Shown here in pieces: positions 6,753 to 14,803 of a DNA stretch of 23,857 bases; the first letter of the stretch is position 1; each line of letters starts with the position of its first letter. A program made the position numbers and the translations under genes. This DNA comes from Polyangiaceae bacterium. Lineage in GTDB: Bacteria > Myxococcota > Polyangia > Polyangiales > Polyangiaceae. Under the pieces are notes generated by a model that saw nothing but the letters and a program-made list of their open reading frames with translations, was not told the origin of the DNA and ran no database searches. The stretch is from positions 1 through 23,857 of the forward strand of contig JAICTU010000077.1 in NCBI GenBank assembly GCA_025936205.1, written 5' to 3'.

Positions 6753-8505
6753 ACGGCTTGGCGAGAAAGTCGTCCACCATCTCCGGCGTGATGCTCGTCT
6801 CCTCCGGTGCGTAGCCCGAACACACCAGGACCGCTCCGCCGTGGACCCGCCGAAATTCCTCGATCAGCTGCCGCGCGGGCGTCCCCGGCATCATCCAGTC
6901 GGTACACAGCACATCGAGCTGCAGCTTGGAGCGCCGCAGCGCTTCCAGGGCCGTCGCCGCATCCGCGGCCTCGACCACCTGGAAGCCGGCGCGCCCGAGC
7001 CCCCGGGCGACGGTGGAGCGCACCGCCGCCTCGTCATCGACCACCAGCACCGCTCGCCCAGCCCCGGGCAGGGTGGCCGTCGCGCCGCTCGCGCGCTCGC
7101 TGGCCTCGACGGAAGCGGAGATGGGCCAAAGCAGCGTGATCGACGTGCCTCGACCGGGCTCGCTGCTCACGCGCACCTCCCCCTGATGGGCTTTCACGAT
7201 CTCGCGTACGGACGCGAGCCCGAGCCCGGTGCCGCCCGCTTGCTTGGTGGTGAAGTACGGCTCGAACAGGCGCTCCTGCACGTCCTTGGGGATGCCGGTG
7301 CCGGTGTCCGAGACCTCGATCGCCACCAGGCTGGCCCCGTTGAGCTGTTCGCGTGCCTCGGCGGGACGGGCGCGCAAGGTCAGCGTCCCACCTTCGCGCA
7401 TGGCATCGCGCGCGTTCAAGGCCAGGTTGGTCAGTACCCGAAGCAACTCACCCTCGTCCGCGGCGATGCTGGCCTCGGTGTGCACCTTTGACTCGAGCCG
7501 GATGTTGGGCGGCAGAACCCGGCTGAGCGTCGCGCTCGCCCTCGAGATCAACGCCGCTACCTCCAGCGTGCCCGGGCAGCGCGGCGTACCGGGGCCAAAG
7601 GCGCGCAGGCTGCGCGTGGTCGCGGTCGCTTGCTCGGACGCGATGCGCAGCGCGTCGACCGCCTCCGTTTGGCTGTCGGTCAGCTCGTCCTGCGACAGCT
7701 CGTCGATCGCGCCCCAGATCACGAGCAGCGCGTTGTTGAAATCATGCGCCATGCTGCTGGCGAGACGCCCCAGCGTCTCGAGCTCGCGCGCCTTGTGCAG
7801 GGCCGCCTCGCGCAGCTCGAGGTCGCGCTGCAGACGTGCCCTCTCTGCCTGCTCGTTGCGCAACGCCTGAGCCACCTGCGCTTGCTGCCAGGCCAGATCC
7901 TCGGTGCGCTGCAGCAAGAAGGAGACACCCACGGCGCTCGTGATCGAGAGCAGGCCGAAGATGCTCGCGACCCGCACGCCATTCACGAGCCTCGTGACAT
8001 CCAGGACTTCCGTCCAGTTGGCGGGCTGCGTCACCCAACCTCCCGCGTGGAGGAACCAGACCGCCAAGATCGCCGTCATGGTCAACACCGTCGACGCCAC
8101 GGCCGTGCGCACGCCGAACAGAATCGCGGCGGCGACGGCGAGCGTGCTGAAGCCCACGATGGCGTTGGGAGTAATCCCGATCGTCACGATGCTGCCCAGG
8201 CACACGAGGAACAAGATCGCCAGGAAGGCTGCAGAGCGCAGCGCGAGCGGAAGCCGTTTGCCGACCAGGAGCAGGCCAAGCTGCGCGAGCGCGGCGGACC
8301 ACAGCTCCAGCTTCTGCCAGGTCAAACCATACGGCGTGATGTGGAACCACGTGGCGCTGATGGCGCACGCGATCATGATGGAAATCGCAAAGGCGCGCAG
8401 CGGACCCTCGCGCCAGAGCCTCAGCTCTCGGCGAAAGCCTTCCTCCGTTTCGGCTCTGGTGAGCGGATCCTTGCCCGAGAAAAGGGCGCCTTCCAGCAAT
8501 TCCAT
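6676..8505 (-). CDS. Hybrid sensor histidine kinase with C-terminal receiver domain
   Basis: 609 residues. Six or so membrane helices span residues 37-200 without a large periplasmic loop, so the sensed signal is probably within or near the membrane. A short coiled coil (203-240) leads to HisKA with LGRLASSMAHDFNN (phosphoacceptor His254). The ATPase domain has its N-box at 360-367, D400-TGTG, the FEPYFTT box and GTGLGL (425-430). The receiver domain (about 484-598) has Asp490/491, phosphoacceptor Asp536 in CTDWMMPG and Lys583. All catalytic residues are present. The HDFNN form of the H-box is typical of one-component-like hybrid kinases found in myxobacteria. It lies 48 bp after pccB on the same strand and converges on the broken lipoprotein gene. 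Confidence 0.93.
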   Translation of the reverse strand: MELLEGALFSGKDPLTRAETEEGFRRELRLWREGPLRAFAISIMIACAISATWFHITPYGLTWQKLELWSAALAQLGLLLVGKRLPLALRSAAFLAILFLVCLGSIVTIGITPNAIVGFSTLAVAAAILFGVRTAVASTVLTMTAILAVWFLHAGGWVTQPANWTEVLDVTRLVNGVRVASIFGLLSITSAVGVSFLLQRTEDLAWQQAQVAQALRNEQAERARLQRDLELREAALHKARELETLGRLASSMAHDFNNALLVIWGAIDELSQDELTDSQTEAVDALRIASEQATATTRSLRAFGPGTPRCPGTLEVAALISRASATLSRVLPPNIRLESKVHTEASIAADEGELLRVLTNLALNARDAMREGGTLTLRARPAEAREQLNGASLVAIEVSDTGTGIPKDVQERLFEPYFTTKQAGGTGLGLASVREIVKAHQGEVRVSSEPGRGTSITLLWPISASVEASERASGATATLPGAGRAVLVVDDEAAVRSTVARGLGRAGFQVVEAADAATALEALRRSKLQLDVLCTDWMMPGTPARQLIEEFRRVHGGAVLVCSGYAPEETSITPEMVDDFLAKPFSGDELVQRIQHLLSERSQANAIVV

Positions 8506-8526
8506 GGTCCCCCGGCTGGCAGCATA

Positions 8527-8541
8527 GCCCGCCGGGCGGGC
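8527..8541 (-). other. GC-rich hairpin between pccB and the kinase gene
   Basis: GCCCGCCGGGCGGGC is an odd-length perfect inverted repeat (GCCCGC/GCGGGC around CGG) filling the 48-bp spacer. It has no U-tract, so it may dampen read-through or stabilise the pccB 3' end rather than terminate outright. Confidence 0.35.
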
Positions 8542-8553
8542 CGAGAACCAGGA

Positions 8554-10083
8554 CTAGAGCGGAATATTCCCGTGCTTGCGCTTGGGACCCTCGTCCTTTT
8601 TGTTACGCAAACGCCGCAAGTGCTCGCACAGGCGGCGCCGCAGCTCGCGCGGTCGGATCACCTCGTCCACGAAACCCAGCTCCGCGGCGCGAATGGGGTT
8701 GGCGAACTGCTCCTTGTACTCCTGCGTGAGCTCGGCGCGGCGCGCCTCCGGATCGCTGGCGTTGGCGATCTCCTGGCGGTGCATGATGTTCACGGCACCC
8801 GCCGGTCCCATCACGGCGATCTCCGCGTCCGGGAAGGCGAGGTTCACGTCCGCGCCGATGTGCTTGCTGCTCATCACGTCATAGGCGCCGCCGTAGGCCT
8901 TGCGCGTGATCACGGTCAGCTTCGGTACGCTCGCCTCGCAGAAGGCGTAGAGCAGCTTGGCACCGTGCAGGATGATGCCGCGGTGCTCCTGATCGACGCC
9001 CGGCAAGAAGCCGGGCACGTCGACGAAGCTGAGCAGCGGGATGTTGAAGGCATCGCAGAAGCGCACGAAGCGCGCGGCCTTGATGCTGGCATTGATGTCG
9101 AGCACCCCGGCGAGCACCGCCGGCTGATTGGCGACCACGCCCACCACGCGCCCGCCGAGCCGCCCGAAGCCGGTCACGATGTTGCGCGCGAAGCGCGCCT
9201 GCGTCTCCAGAAACGAACCCTGATCCAGCACCGCCAGCACGACCATCGACATGTCGTACGGCTTGTTGCTCTCCGCCGGGATCAGCGACTCCAGCTCCGG
9301 CACCAGCCGATCGACGGCGTCGCTCGGCGGCAGATCAGGTGGATTCTCCAGGTTGTTGGCGGGCAGGTAGCCGAGCAGCTTGCGCACCAGCTCGAGACAG
9401 CTCGCGTCGTCCGCCGCCGTGAAGTGCGCCACGCCGCTCTTCTGCGCGTGCGTGGCCGCGCCGCCCAGCTGCTCCTTGGTCACCTCTTCGTGCGTGACCG
9501 CGCGGATCACGTCCGGGCCGGTGATGAACATGTAGCTCGTGTCCTCGACCATGAACACGAAGTCGGTGATCGCCGGCGAATACACGGCGCCGCCTGCGCA
9601 CGGGCCCAGGATGCAGCTGATCTGCGGCACCACGCCGCTGGAGCGCGTGTTGCGATAGAAGATGTCCGCGTAGCCCGCCAGCGACTGCACGCCTTCCTGA
9701 ATGCGCGCACCGCCCGAGTCGCTGAGCCCGATCACCGGCGCCCCGATCTTGAGCGCGAGATCCATGACCTTCACGATCTTGGAGGCGTGCGCCGCGCCCA
9801 GCGAGCCGCCGTGGACAGTGAAATCTTGCGCGTAGACGCACACCGGGCGGCCCGCGATCTCGCCGCTGCCCACCACCACGCCGTCGCCCACCGCGCGGCG
9901 CCCGGGCCCGCTCGGCAGCTGGCTGGTGACCAGCCGATCGATCTCCAGGAACGTCCCGGGATCGAGCAACAGCTCCAGCCGCTCGCGCGCCGTCAGCTTG
10001 CCGGCGGCGTGCTGCTTCTCCACGCGCTCCGGGCCGCCACCCGCGAGCGCCGCCGCATCCAGCTCCTCTAGTCTCTTGCTCAC
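8554..10083 (-). CDS. pccB: Acyl-CoA (propionyl-CoA) carboxylase, carboxyltransferase beta subunit
   Basis: 509 residues, the usual length for PccB/AccD-type subunits. It transfers CO2 from biotin carrier to acyl-CoA; with propionyl-CoA this gives methylmalonyl-CoA. Clear crotonase-fold signatures are [31 protein letters not shown], the oxyanion loop [12 protein letters not shown], and in the C-half VDVPGFLPG and [10 protein letters not shown]. The Asp in AYDVM lies about 107 residues from the C-terminus, matching the position of Asp422 in Streptomyces PccB, which as I recall favours propionyl- over acetyl-CoA. The GTG start overlaps the kamA stop (GTGA), so the genes are translationally coupled. 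The biotin carboxylase/carrier alpha subunit is not in the window. Confidence 0.94.
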   Translation of the reverse strand: MSKRLEELDAAALAGGGPERVEKQHAAGKLTARERLELLLDPGTFLEIDRLVTSQLPSGPGRRAVGDGVVVGSGEIAGRPVCVYAQDFTVHGGSLGAAHASKIVKVMDLALKIGAPVIGLSDSGGARIQEGVQSLAGYADIFYRNTRSSGVVPQISCILGPCAGGAVYSPAITDFVFMVEDTSYMFITGPDVIRAVTHEEVTKEQLGGAATHAQKSGVAHFTAADDASCLELVRKLLGYLPANNLENPPDLPPSDAVDRLVPELESLIPAESNKPYDMSMVVLAVLDQGSFLETQARFARNIVTGFGRLGGRVVGVVANQPAVLAGVLDINASIKAARFVRFCDAFNIPLLSFVDVPGFLPGVDQEHRGIILHGAKLLYAFCEASVPKLTVITRKAYGGAYDVMSSKHIGADVNLAFPDAEIAVMGPAGAVNIMHRQEIANASDPEARRAELTQEYKEQFANPIRAAELGFVDEVIRPRELRRRLCEHLRRLRNKKDEGPKRKHGNIPL

Positions 10084-11210
10084 TCTTCGCGCTCTCCCGG
10101 AGGATCGATGTAATCGACTTCGACGCCGCGGTGCGTGCGCAGGCGCGTCTTGCCCGGCTCTCGCGCGACCACGTAATCCGGACCGACAGGCACCTTACCG
10201 AGGCCGCCCGGGGTGTCGACGATCAGCTTCGGCAACGCGATGCCGCTCAGGCGGCCTTGCAGGCGCTCCATCAGCTCGATGCCGGTGTGCAGCGGTGTGC
10301 GCAGGTGACCGGTGCCCTGAACGGGGTCGGCCTGCAGCAGGTAGTAAGGCCGCACCCGCAGCCGCACCAGGCCGCGGAACAGCTTCATCAACACGTCGGC
10401 GTCATCGTTGATGCCGCGCAGCAGCACCGTGTGGTTCATCACCGGAAATCCGGCGTCCGCCAGGCGGGTGCAGGCCAGCGCGGCTTCGGGGGTCAGCTCG
10501 CGCGGGTGGTTGAAGTGCGTCATCACCCAGATCGGATGGAACGGCCGCAGCGCCGCGACCAGCTCCTCCGTCACGCGCTGGGGCAAGACCACCGGCACCC
10601 GCGTGGCGAGCCGCAGCGTCTCCACGCTGGGGATGCTGCGCAGCCGACGCAGCAGCTGCGCCAGCCGATCGCTCGCCATCACCAGCGGATCTCCGCCGCT
10701 GATGATCACGTCCGTGATTTCGGGGTGCGCGCGCAGGTACTCGAACGCCGGCTCCAGCCGCGACAGCGGGCGCGCGCCACCGCCCGCCCCCACCAGCCGG
10801 CTGCGCGTGCAGAACCGGCAATACACCGCGCAGCGATCGGTCGCGAACAACAGCGCGCGGTCGGGATAACGCTGGATCAGATCCGGCGCGACCTCGTGCG
10901 CCTCCTCACCCAGCGGATCCGCGAGGTCGCCGGGCACCTGCTCCAGCTCTTCGAGCCGCGGCACCACCTGGCGGCGGATCGGGCAGTGCTCATCGTGGGG
11001 ATCGATCAGCCCGAAGTAATAGGGCGTGATCGCCATCGGAAAGCCGCGCTCGCCCAGGGCTTGGAGTCCGGCACGCTCGCGCTCCGACAAGGGCAGCGCC
11101 TGCGCCAGCTCCTCCGGCCGCGACAGCGCGTTCTGCAACTGCCAGCGCCAGTCGGCAGAATCAGCGATCAGGCGCAGAGAGCGGGAGGGAGAGATCTTCG
11201 GTTCGTGCAT
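10080..11210 (-). CDS. kamA: KamA-family lysine 2,3-aminomutase (radical SAM, PLP)
   Basis: 376 residues from the chosen ATG. The radical-SAM cluster motif is CAVYCRFC (Cys127, 131, 134), preceded by RALLFATDR. The PLP lysine is Lys339 in [10 protein letters not shown]. The two Asp residues that hold the substrate amino group in characterised lysine aminomutases correspond to Asp295 (LLQADPVQG) and Asp332 (IVDTPGG). The protein should therefore interconvert lysine and beta-lysine. It could be an EpmB-like enzyme that supplies beta-lysine for elongation factor P, or a metabolic LAM; no epmA or efp gene is in the window. ATG at 11210 is preferred, 7 nt after the ppiC stop; a GTG at 11267 would overlap that gene. 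It overlaps pccB by 4 bp. Confidence 0.92.
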   Translation of the reverse strand: MHEPKISPSRSLRLIADSADWRWQLQNALSRPEELAQALPLSERERAGLQALGERGFPMAITPYYFGLIDPHDEHCPIRRQVVPRLEELEQVPGDLADPLGEEAHEVAPDLIQRYPDRALLFATDRCAVYCRFCTRSRLVGAGGGARPLSRLEPAFEYLRAHPEITDVIISGGDPLVMASDRLAQLLRRLRSIPSVETLRLATRVPVVLPQRVTEELVAALRPFHPIWVMTHFNHPRELTPEAALACTRLADAGFPVMNHTVLLRGINDDADVLMKLFRGLVRLRVRPYYLLQADPVQGTGHLRTPLHTGIELMERLQGRLSGIALPKLIVDTPGGLGKVPVGPDYVVAREPGKTRLRTHRGVEVDYIDPPGEREE

Positions 11211-11217
11211 GAGGAGC

Positions 11218-12267
11218 TCAGGGCTGAGGGCGCGCCGGCGCGCCTGGGGGGCCGGGCTCAGGTACACGCTCCAGGGCCTGCTCGTCGATACTGACCGGAA
11301 TGCTCTGTCGCAAGCGCTTCACCAGGTCGTTCTCGGCCTGTTCCTGCAGCAAACGAACCAGCCGAGCTCGAACCGCCCCATCCACTTCTTCCAGCGAGCG
11401 CTGCCGTGCCTCCAGCTTGGAGACCAGGCGCAGCACGTGGAAGCGGCCGCCCGCCGCGACCGGCTCCGGATACACCTGTCCCTCTTGCCCGATCTCGAAC
11501 ACCGCGCGCCGCAGGGCGTCGGGCAGCTCACCAGCCGCACCACCGGCACCACCGGCACCACCGGCACCACCGGCCGGATTCCCGCTGCCCGGCGCGCTCA
11601 ACAGCCCCAGGTCTCCCGGCACCTCGATCGCCGGCCGCGCCGCGGTCTTGTCACCCTCCGCGCCCGCGGCGTCGGGATTGTACTGTTTCACCAGCGCATG
11701 CCAGCGATCGGCATCCGCGCCGCTCGCCTCGGCCAGCACGCGCGCCGCGAGCGCCGCATCCTTCAGCACGATCTGCGCGGCCCGCCGCCGCTCCGGATCC
11801 ACGAACTCCGCCTTGTGCTCCTGGTAATAGGCCTGCACCTGGTCCTGCGAGAGCTGGCCCGGCCCCGGCACCTGGGCACGGACGCGGCGCAGCAGCTCAT
11901 CGCGCTGGTACTGCCGGATCAGCTCCTGCGTCTCCGGCTTCTGATCGAGCCCCCGGCGCTCCGCCTCGCGCGCCAGCAGCTCCACGTTGATCATCTCGTC
12001 CAGCAGCGCCTGCCGGCGATCGTCGGTCTGGTAGCGGATGCGCTCGAAGGGATCCATGCGCTCCAGCGCCGCGGCGAAGTCACCGAGCGTGATGGTCCGT
12101 GTTCCGACCCGGGCCAGCACCTGTGCCGCCTGCGCGGAGCTGAGCCCGGCCTGGCCCGCGTCCGCCCCTCCGCCAGCGGGAGCGCTGGAGTGGGAGCATC
12201 CCTCACAACCCACCAACTCTGGAACACCCAGGCACAGCCCGAGCGCGAGAGCGATGCGTGGCCACAT
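11218..12267 (-). CDS. PpiC/SurA-like peptidyl-prolyl isomerase, probable lipoprotein
   Basis: 349 residues. The signal sequence ends in ELVGC (Cys21), a lipobox, so the protein should be anchored at the periplasmic side of a membrane. Residues about 45-135 resemble the SurA/PrsA helical chaperone region (ITLGDFAAALERMDPFERIRYQ, LLDEMINVELLAREAERRG). Residues about 160-285 form a parvulin-like domain with RRAAQIVL at the first strand and GGRFHVLRLV at the last. A Gly/Ala linker (228-246), encoded by a 9-bp tandem repeat, interrupts this domain. The activity may be weak or chaperone-only, since the parvulin core is not fully canonical. A GTG one codon upstream (12270) is an equally possible start. 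It is the first gene of the minus-strand run with kamA and pccB. Confidence 0.82.
   Translation of the reverse strand: MWPRIALALGLCLGVPELVGCEGCSHSSAPAGGGADAGQAGLSSAQAAQVLARVGTRTITLGDFAAALERMDPFERIRYQTDDRRQALLDEMINVELLAREAERRGLDQKPETQELIRQYQRDELLRRVRAQVPGPGQLSQDQVQAYYQEHKAEFVDPERRRAAQIVLKDAALAARVLAEASGADADRWHALVKQYNPDAAGAEGDKTAARPAIEVPGDLGLLSAPGSGNPAGGAGGAGGAGGAAGELPDALRRAVFEIGQEGQVYPEPVAAGGRFHVLRLVSKLEARQRSLEEVDGAVRARLVRLLQEQAENDLVKRLRQSIPVSIDEQALERVPEPGPPGAPARPQP
11536..11575. repeat. 9-bp coding tandem repeat (GGA linker)
   Basis: About four copies of the 9-bp unit CACCACCGG lie inside the PpiC-like gene and, on its strand, encode repeated Gly-Gly-Ala. The copies are almost identical, so this linker is prone to length change by slippage without a frame shift. 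Confidence 0.8.
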
Positions 12268-12356
12268 CACGACCGCGACCCTACCCGGCCACGTGGCCTC
12301 GTGACAACAGATTCCGCGCGTTGCGGCAGCATGCCCGCAGGAGTAAGGAGTGTCTC

Positions 12357-13082
12357 GTGCAAGAGGGCAAGCCGAAGCTGCGTTACCATCGCGTCGTCAT
12401 CAAACTCAGCGGTGAAGCATTGTGCGGCAAGGAGGGCGGCTTCGGGATCGACACCGAGACGCTCAAGAACACGGCCGCGGAGCTCGGCGAGCTACACGAG
12501 ACCGGTGTGCAAGTCGGCGTGGTCGTCGGCGGCGGCAACATTTTCCGCGGCCTGCGCGGCGCGAGCGAGGGCATGGATCGAGCGCAGAGCGACTCGATGG
12601 GTATGCTCGCCACGGTGATCAACGGCCTCGCCCTGCAAGACGCGCTCGAGCGCTGCGGTGTGGCTACGCGCGTGATGACGGCGATCGAGCTCAAGCAGCT
12701 CGCCGAGCCCTACATCCGGCGCCGCGCCATGCGCCACCTCGACCGCAAACACGTCGTGATCTTCGCGGCGGGCACCGGCAACCCCTACTTCTCCACGGAC
12801 ACCGCGGCCGCGCTCCGCGCCATGGAAATCCGCGCCGAAGCCCTGCTCAAGGCCACCAAGGTCGACGGCATCTACGACTGCGATCCGCGACGCAACGCCG
12901 AAGCGCGCATGTTCGAAGACGTGAGCTACGATCAGTTCCTCGCCGCGCACCTGGGCGTGATGGACTCGACCGCGGTCACGCTCTGCCGCGAAAACCACCT
13001 GCCGATCCACGTCTTCAAGATGTCGCCGGGCAACATCCGGCGCGTCTGTTTGGGAGAAAAGCTCGGAACCATCGTGAGCTGA
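12357..13082 (+). CDS. pyrH: UMP kinase (uridylate kinase)
   Basis: 241 residues, the standard length for bacterial PyrH. It phosphorylates UMP to UDP with ATP in the pyrimidine pathway; the active form is a cytoplasmic hexamer. Amino-acid-kinase motifs are complete: VVIKLSGEAL near the N-terminus, VVVGGGNIFRG, DSMGMLATVINGLALQDAL, the GTGNPYFSTDTAAALRA loop that binds UMP, and KVDGIYDCDP. I chose the GTG at 12357 because AAGGAG lies 6 nt upstream and the protein then starts just before KLRYHRVVIKLSG. The frame is open upstream to 12258 but that part is not conserved. It is divergent from the PpiC-like gene and not next to tsf or frr, its usual neighbours. Confidence 0.96.
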   Translation: MQEGKPKLRYHRVVIKLSGEALCGKEGGFGIDTETLKNTAAELGELHETGVQVGVVVGGGNIFRGLRGASEGMDRAQSDSMGMLATVINGLALQDALERCGVATRVMTAIELKQLAEPYIRRRAMRHLDRKHVVIFAAGTGNPYFSTDTAAALRAMEIRAEALLKATKVDGIYDCDPRRNAEARMFEDVSYDQFLAAHLGVMDSTAVTLCRENHLPIHVFKMSPGNIRRVCLGEKLGTIVS

Positions 13083-13117
13083 GCGGCCCCAGCATGTGCC
13101 CGCCGCACGGCAGGCTC

Positions 13118-13136
13118 GCTACTGGCTACTGGCTAC
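13118..13136. repeat. 7-bp direct repeat
   Basis: GCTACTGGCTACTGGCTAC is 2.7 copies of GCTACTG, 36 bp after the pyrH stop, in non-coding sequence. Confidence 0.75.
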
Positions 13137-13175
13137 GGACGAACCCCTCGGACCCCGAGCGGCGCCGTGCTGCTT

Positions 13176-13219
13176 CATACGGCCCTGCGGATACGGCTCT
13201 GCCCGATACGGCTCTGCCC
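13176..13219. repeat. 15-bp direct repeat, three copies
   Basis: Two exact tandem copies of GATACGGCTCTGCCC (13190-13204 and 13205-13219) are preceded by a decayed copy (CATACGGCCCTGCG, 13176-13189). The region is non-coding, between pyrH and the larger 41-bp array. Confidence 0.8.
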
Positions 13220-13298
13220 GACCACGTGGCACCTCCGGTCAGCGGCTTCGCCCGAAGGGATGACTCCCGCGGCAGGGCCCCTTCGCGACGCCAATTCG

Positions 13299-13660
13299 AG
13301 GTTCCAATGGAAACCTCAAATCCCGCTCCGCACCCCCCCTTGTTCCTCCGGAAACCTCAAATCCCGCTCCGCACCCCCCCTTGTTCCTCCGGAAACTTCA
13401 AATCCCGCTCCGCAACCCCCCGTTGTTCCTCCGGGAACTTCAGCTCCGACTCCGCGAGCCCCATTGTTCCTCCGGGAACTTCAGATCCGACTCCGCGAGC
13501 CCCATTGTTCCTCCGGGAACTTCAGATCCCGCCCCGCCGGGCGCCTTGTTCCTCTGGGAACTTCAGATCCCGCCCCGCCGGGCACCTTGTTCCTCCGGGA
13601 AGTTCAGCTCCGACTCCGCGGGACGCCTTGTTCCTCCGGGACCTCCGGGAACCTCGCTCG
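13299..13660. repeat. 41-bp tandem repeat array with a conserved small hairpin in each copy
   Basis: About nine head-to-tail units begin near 13299, 13340, 13381, 13423, 13464, 13505, 13546, 13587 and 13628, a period of 41 bp (one of 42). Each starts TTGTTCC and holds an inverted repeat GTTCC-TCCG-GGAAC or TTCC-N3-GGAA. The first unit has loop AAT instead of TCC, and one later unit has TCTG, yet the stem is kept. The last unit carries an internal duplication inside the loop. Neighbouring units resemble each other most (13299-13381, 13464-13505 and 13546-13587 form groups), which suggests growth by local duplication. The period is not a multiple of three and all three forward frames are open, so it is not a coding repeat. 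There are no spacers, so it is not a CRISPR array. Confidence 0.9.
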
Positions 13661-13789
13661 CGCTTTCGACAGGGCCCCTCGTGGCAAGAGGACGAGCAGA
13701 CTCCGCGCCGGCGCTTCTCCGGTCGTGGAGTGGGCAGTCCTGCCGTCGCCGGGCACGCACCAAGGCCGAGCCCTCCAAAAGCCGATGCG
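13661..13789. other. Spacer between the repeat array and the DUF4202 gene
   Basis: GC-rich sequence downstream of the convergent DUF4202 gene. I see no gene, hairpin with U-tract or repeat in it. Confidence 0.5.
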
Positions 13790-14413
13790 TCAGTCCTCCG
13801 ACGCCGCGGCGGGCGCCGGGCGCGCCAGCGCAGCTTGGACCAGCGCCAGCTCTCGCGCACCCAACGGCAAGGTCAGCGCGATCTGGCGCGCTCGTCCGCT
13901 CATTTTCCCCCAGGTCTTCGCGATGATGTCGATCACCTTGTCGTCGGGGTGCTCGAGCGCGAAGGCGCCGAGCTCGTGCTGCAGAAAGGCGAGGCACAGG
14001 GCGTCTTCCATGGTCTGCACGTCGGGATCGGTGATCAGACCTTGTTTCAGCTGGATCTGGCGCAGGGGCAGCAGTACGTCGTCGCCGTACCCGAGCGGGC
14101 GCAGCAGCTTCGCCGCCTCGTCGGCATGAAAGCGCGCGAGAGCTTTGCGCCATTTGAGATAGCCGATGCGTCCCGGCTCGTATTCCGAACGAGGCTTCTC
14201 CCAGCGCCGCAGGTGCTGGCAGTAGCTGGCGAGCCGCAGCGCCTCCGAAGCCCGCGGCTCGAGCCGCGCGACCCACGCGGCCAGACGCTCCGCGTCCAAC
14301 CACTCGCGCGGGCGCGGCTGGCCCGCGTCGTCGGTCAGTTTTCGCGGATCGCGGGCATTTTCTGCTCGAAAGGCCTCGATCGCACGCTCCAGTCGTTCCC
14401 CTGATGCAACCAC
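13790..14413 (-). CDS. DUF4202 domain-containing protein
   Basis: 207 residues, cytoplasmic, no signal peptide or membrane segment. It matches the DUF4202 pattern: FRAENARDP near the N-terminus, a central YCQHLRRWEKPRSEYEPGRI then GYLKWRKALARFHADEAA, and a helical C-half with DVQTMEDALCLAFLQHEL and DDKVIDIIAKTWGKMS. The His residues and H..D/E-rich helices recall HD-like metal phosphohydrolases, but no activity can be assigned from sequence alone. The start is GTG; no strong ribosome-binding site is seen upstream. It converges on pyrH across the repeat-rich spacer and is divergent from ccmF. Confidence 0.85.
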   Translation of the reverse strand: MVASGERLERAIEAFRAENARDPRKLTDDAGQPRPREWLDAERLAAWVARLEPRASEALRLASYCQHLRRWEKPRSEYEPGRIGYLKWRKALARFHADEAAKLLRPLGYGDDVLLPLRQIQLKQGLITDPDVQTMEDALCLAFLQHELGAFALEHPDDKVIDIIAKTWGKMSGRARQIALTLPLGARELALVQAALARPAPAAASED

Positions 14414-14803
14414 GCGCCGCAGCCTAGTCGAGCCTTGTTTCGCCAGCTACGCCCGGTCCCCCGGCCCCGAACCGGCGCGCTCCGGTACACTGGACGGAGC
14501 CCCGCGGACCCAGTAGCTTCCCGGCACGGAAAAGCATCCGAATTTCGCCCCTTTGCCGTCTCACCTGCAGACTTCTTCTGTGGGACGAAAGGTGTGCCGT
14601 TGGAGCCGAACGTGCCGGCCCAAAATGCCCGCCGTAGAGTTCTTGCGGGAATGAGGCGGCAACTCTAAGAGTTGCCCCCGAGGCAGCGTCCCCGCCTGTA
14701 TCAGGACTGGTCTGCCCGAATCTACCGCGGGGGCACCCCGCACCCCGAAGCATCTGCGGGCTCTGCCCCGCGCACCGAGTCTGAGTGAGGAGTCCAAGAG
14801 GCC
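14414..14803 (+). promoter_or_regulatory. Long structured leader region before ccmF
   Basis: About 390 bp without a convincing gene separate the DUF4202 gene from ccmF. The second half folds well on the plus strand: a strong hairpin at 14656-14680 (GCAACTC-TAA-GAGTTGC plus outer G-C pairs) and another around 14728-14745 (GCGGGG-GCA-CCCCGC). The stretch from GGGAATGAGG (about 14648) to GTCCCCGCCTGTA (about 14690-14702) loosely recalls the core of cobalamin-type riboswitches, but the spacing to a B12-box-like piece is too short for a standard one. I call it only a candidate structured 5' UTR. A GAGGAG lies about 11 nt before the ccmF ATG. Confidence 0.35.

Noticed and set aside
7630..10071. 813-residue plus-strand ORF opposite the kinase and pccB
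   Set aside because: It is an antisense shadow: the composition is His/Arg/Gln-rich and the opposite strand encodes well-supported proteins.
11536..11575. 9-bp repeat as a regulatory or mobile element
   Set aside because: It is in frame and encodes a Gly/Ala linker of the PpiC-like protein.
13299..13660. CRISPR array
   Set aside because: The units are contiguous with no spacers and the period is constant; no cas genes are seen.
12422..14404. Long ORF of about 660 residues covering pyrH and the repeat array
   Set aside because: It is a frame-shifted shadow of pyrH and of the DUF4202 gene; the array has no stops in any frame, so the open length means little.
14560..14640. GEMM (c-di-GMP) riboswitch before ccmF
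   Set aside because: The GCAAACC and GACGCAAAGCC core motifs are not present on the plus strand; only a GACGAAAGG resemblance was found.
14435..14668. 77-residue ORF in the ccmF leader
   Set aside because: Low-quality protein-like sequence without a ribosome-binding site; better explained as part of a structured leader.
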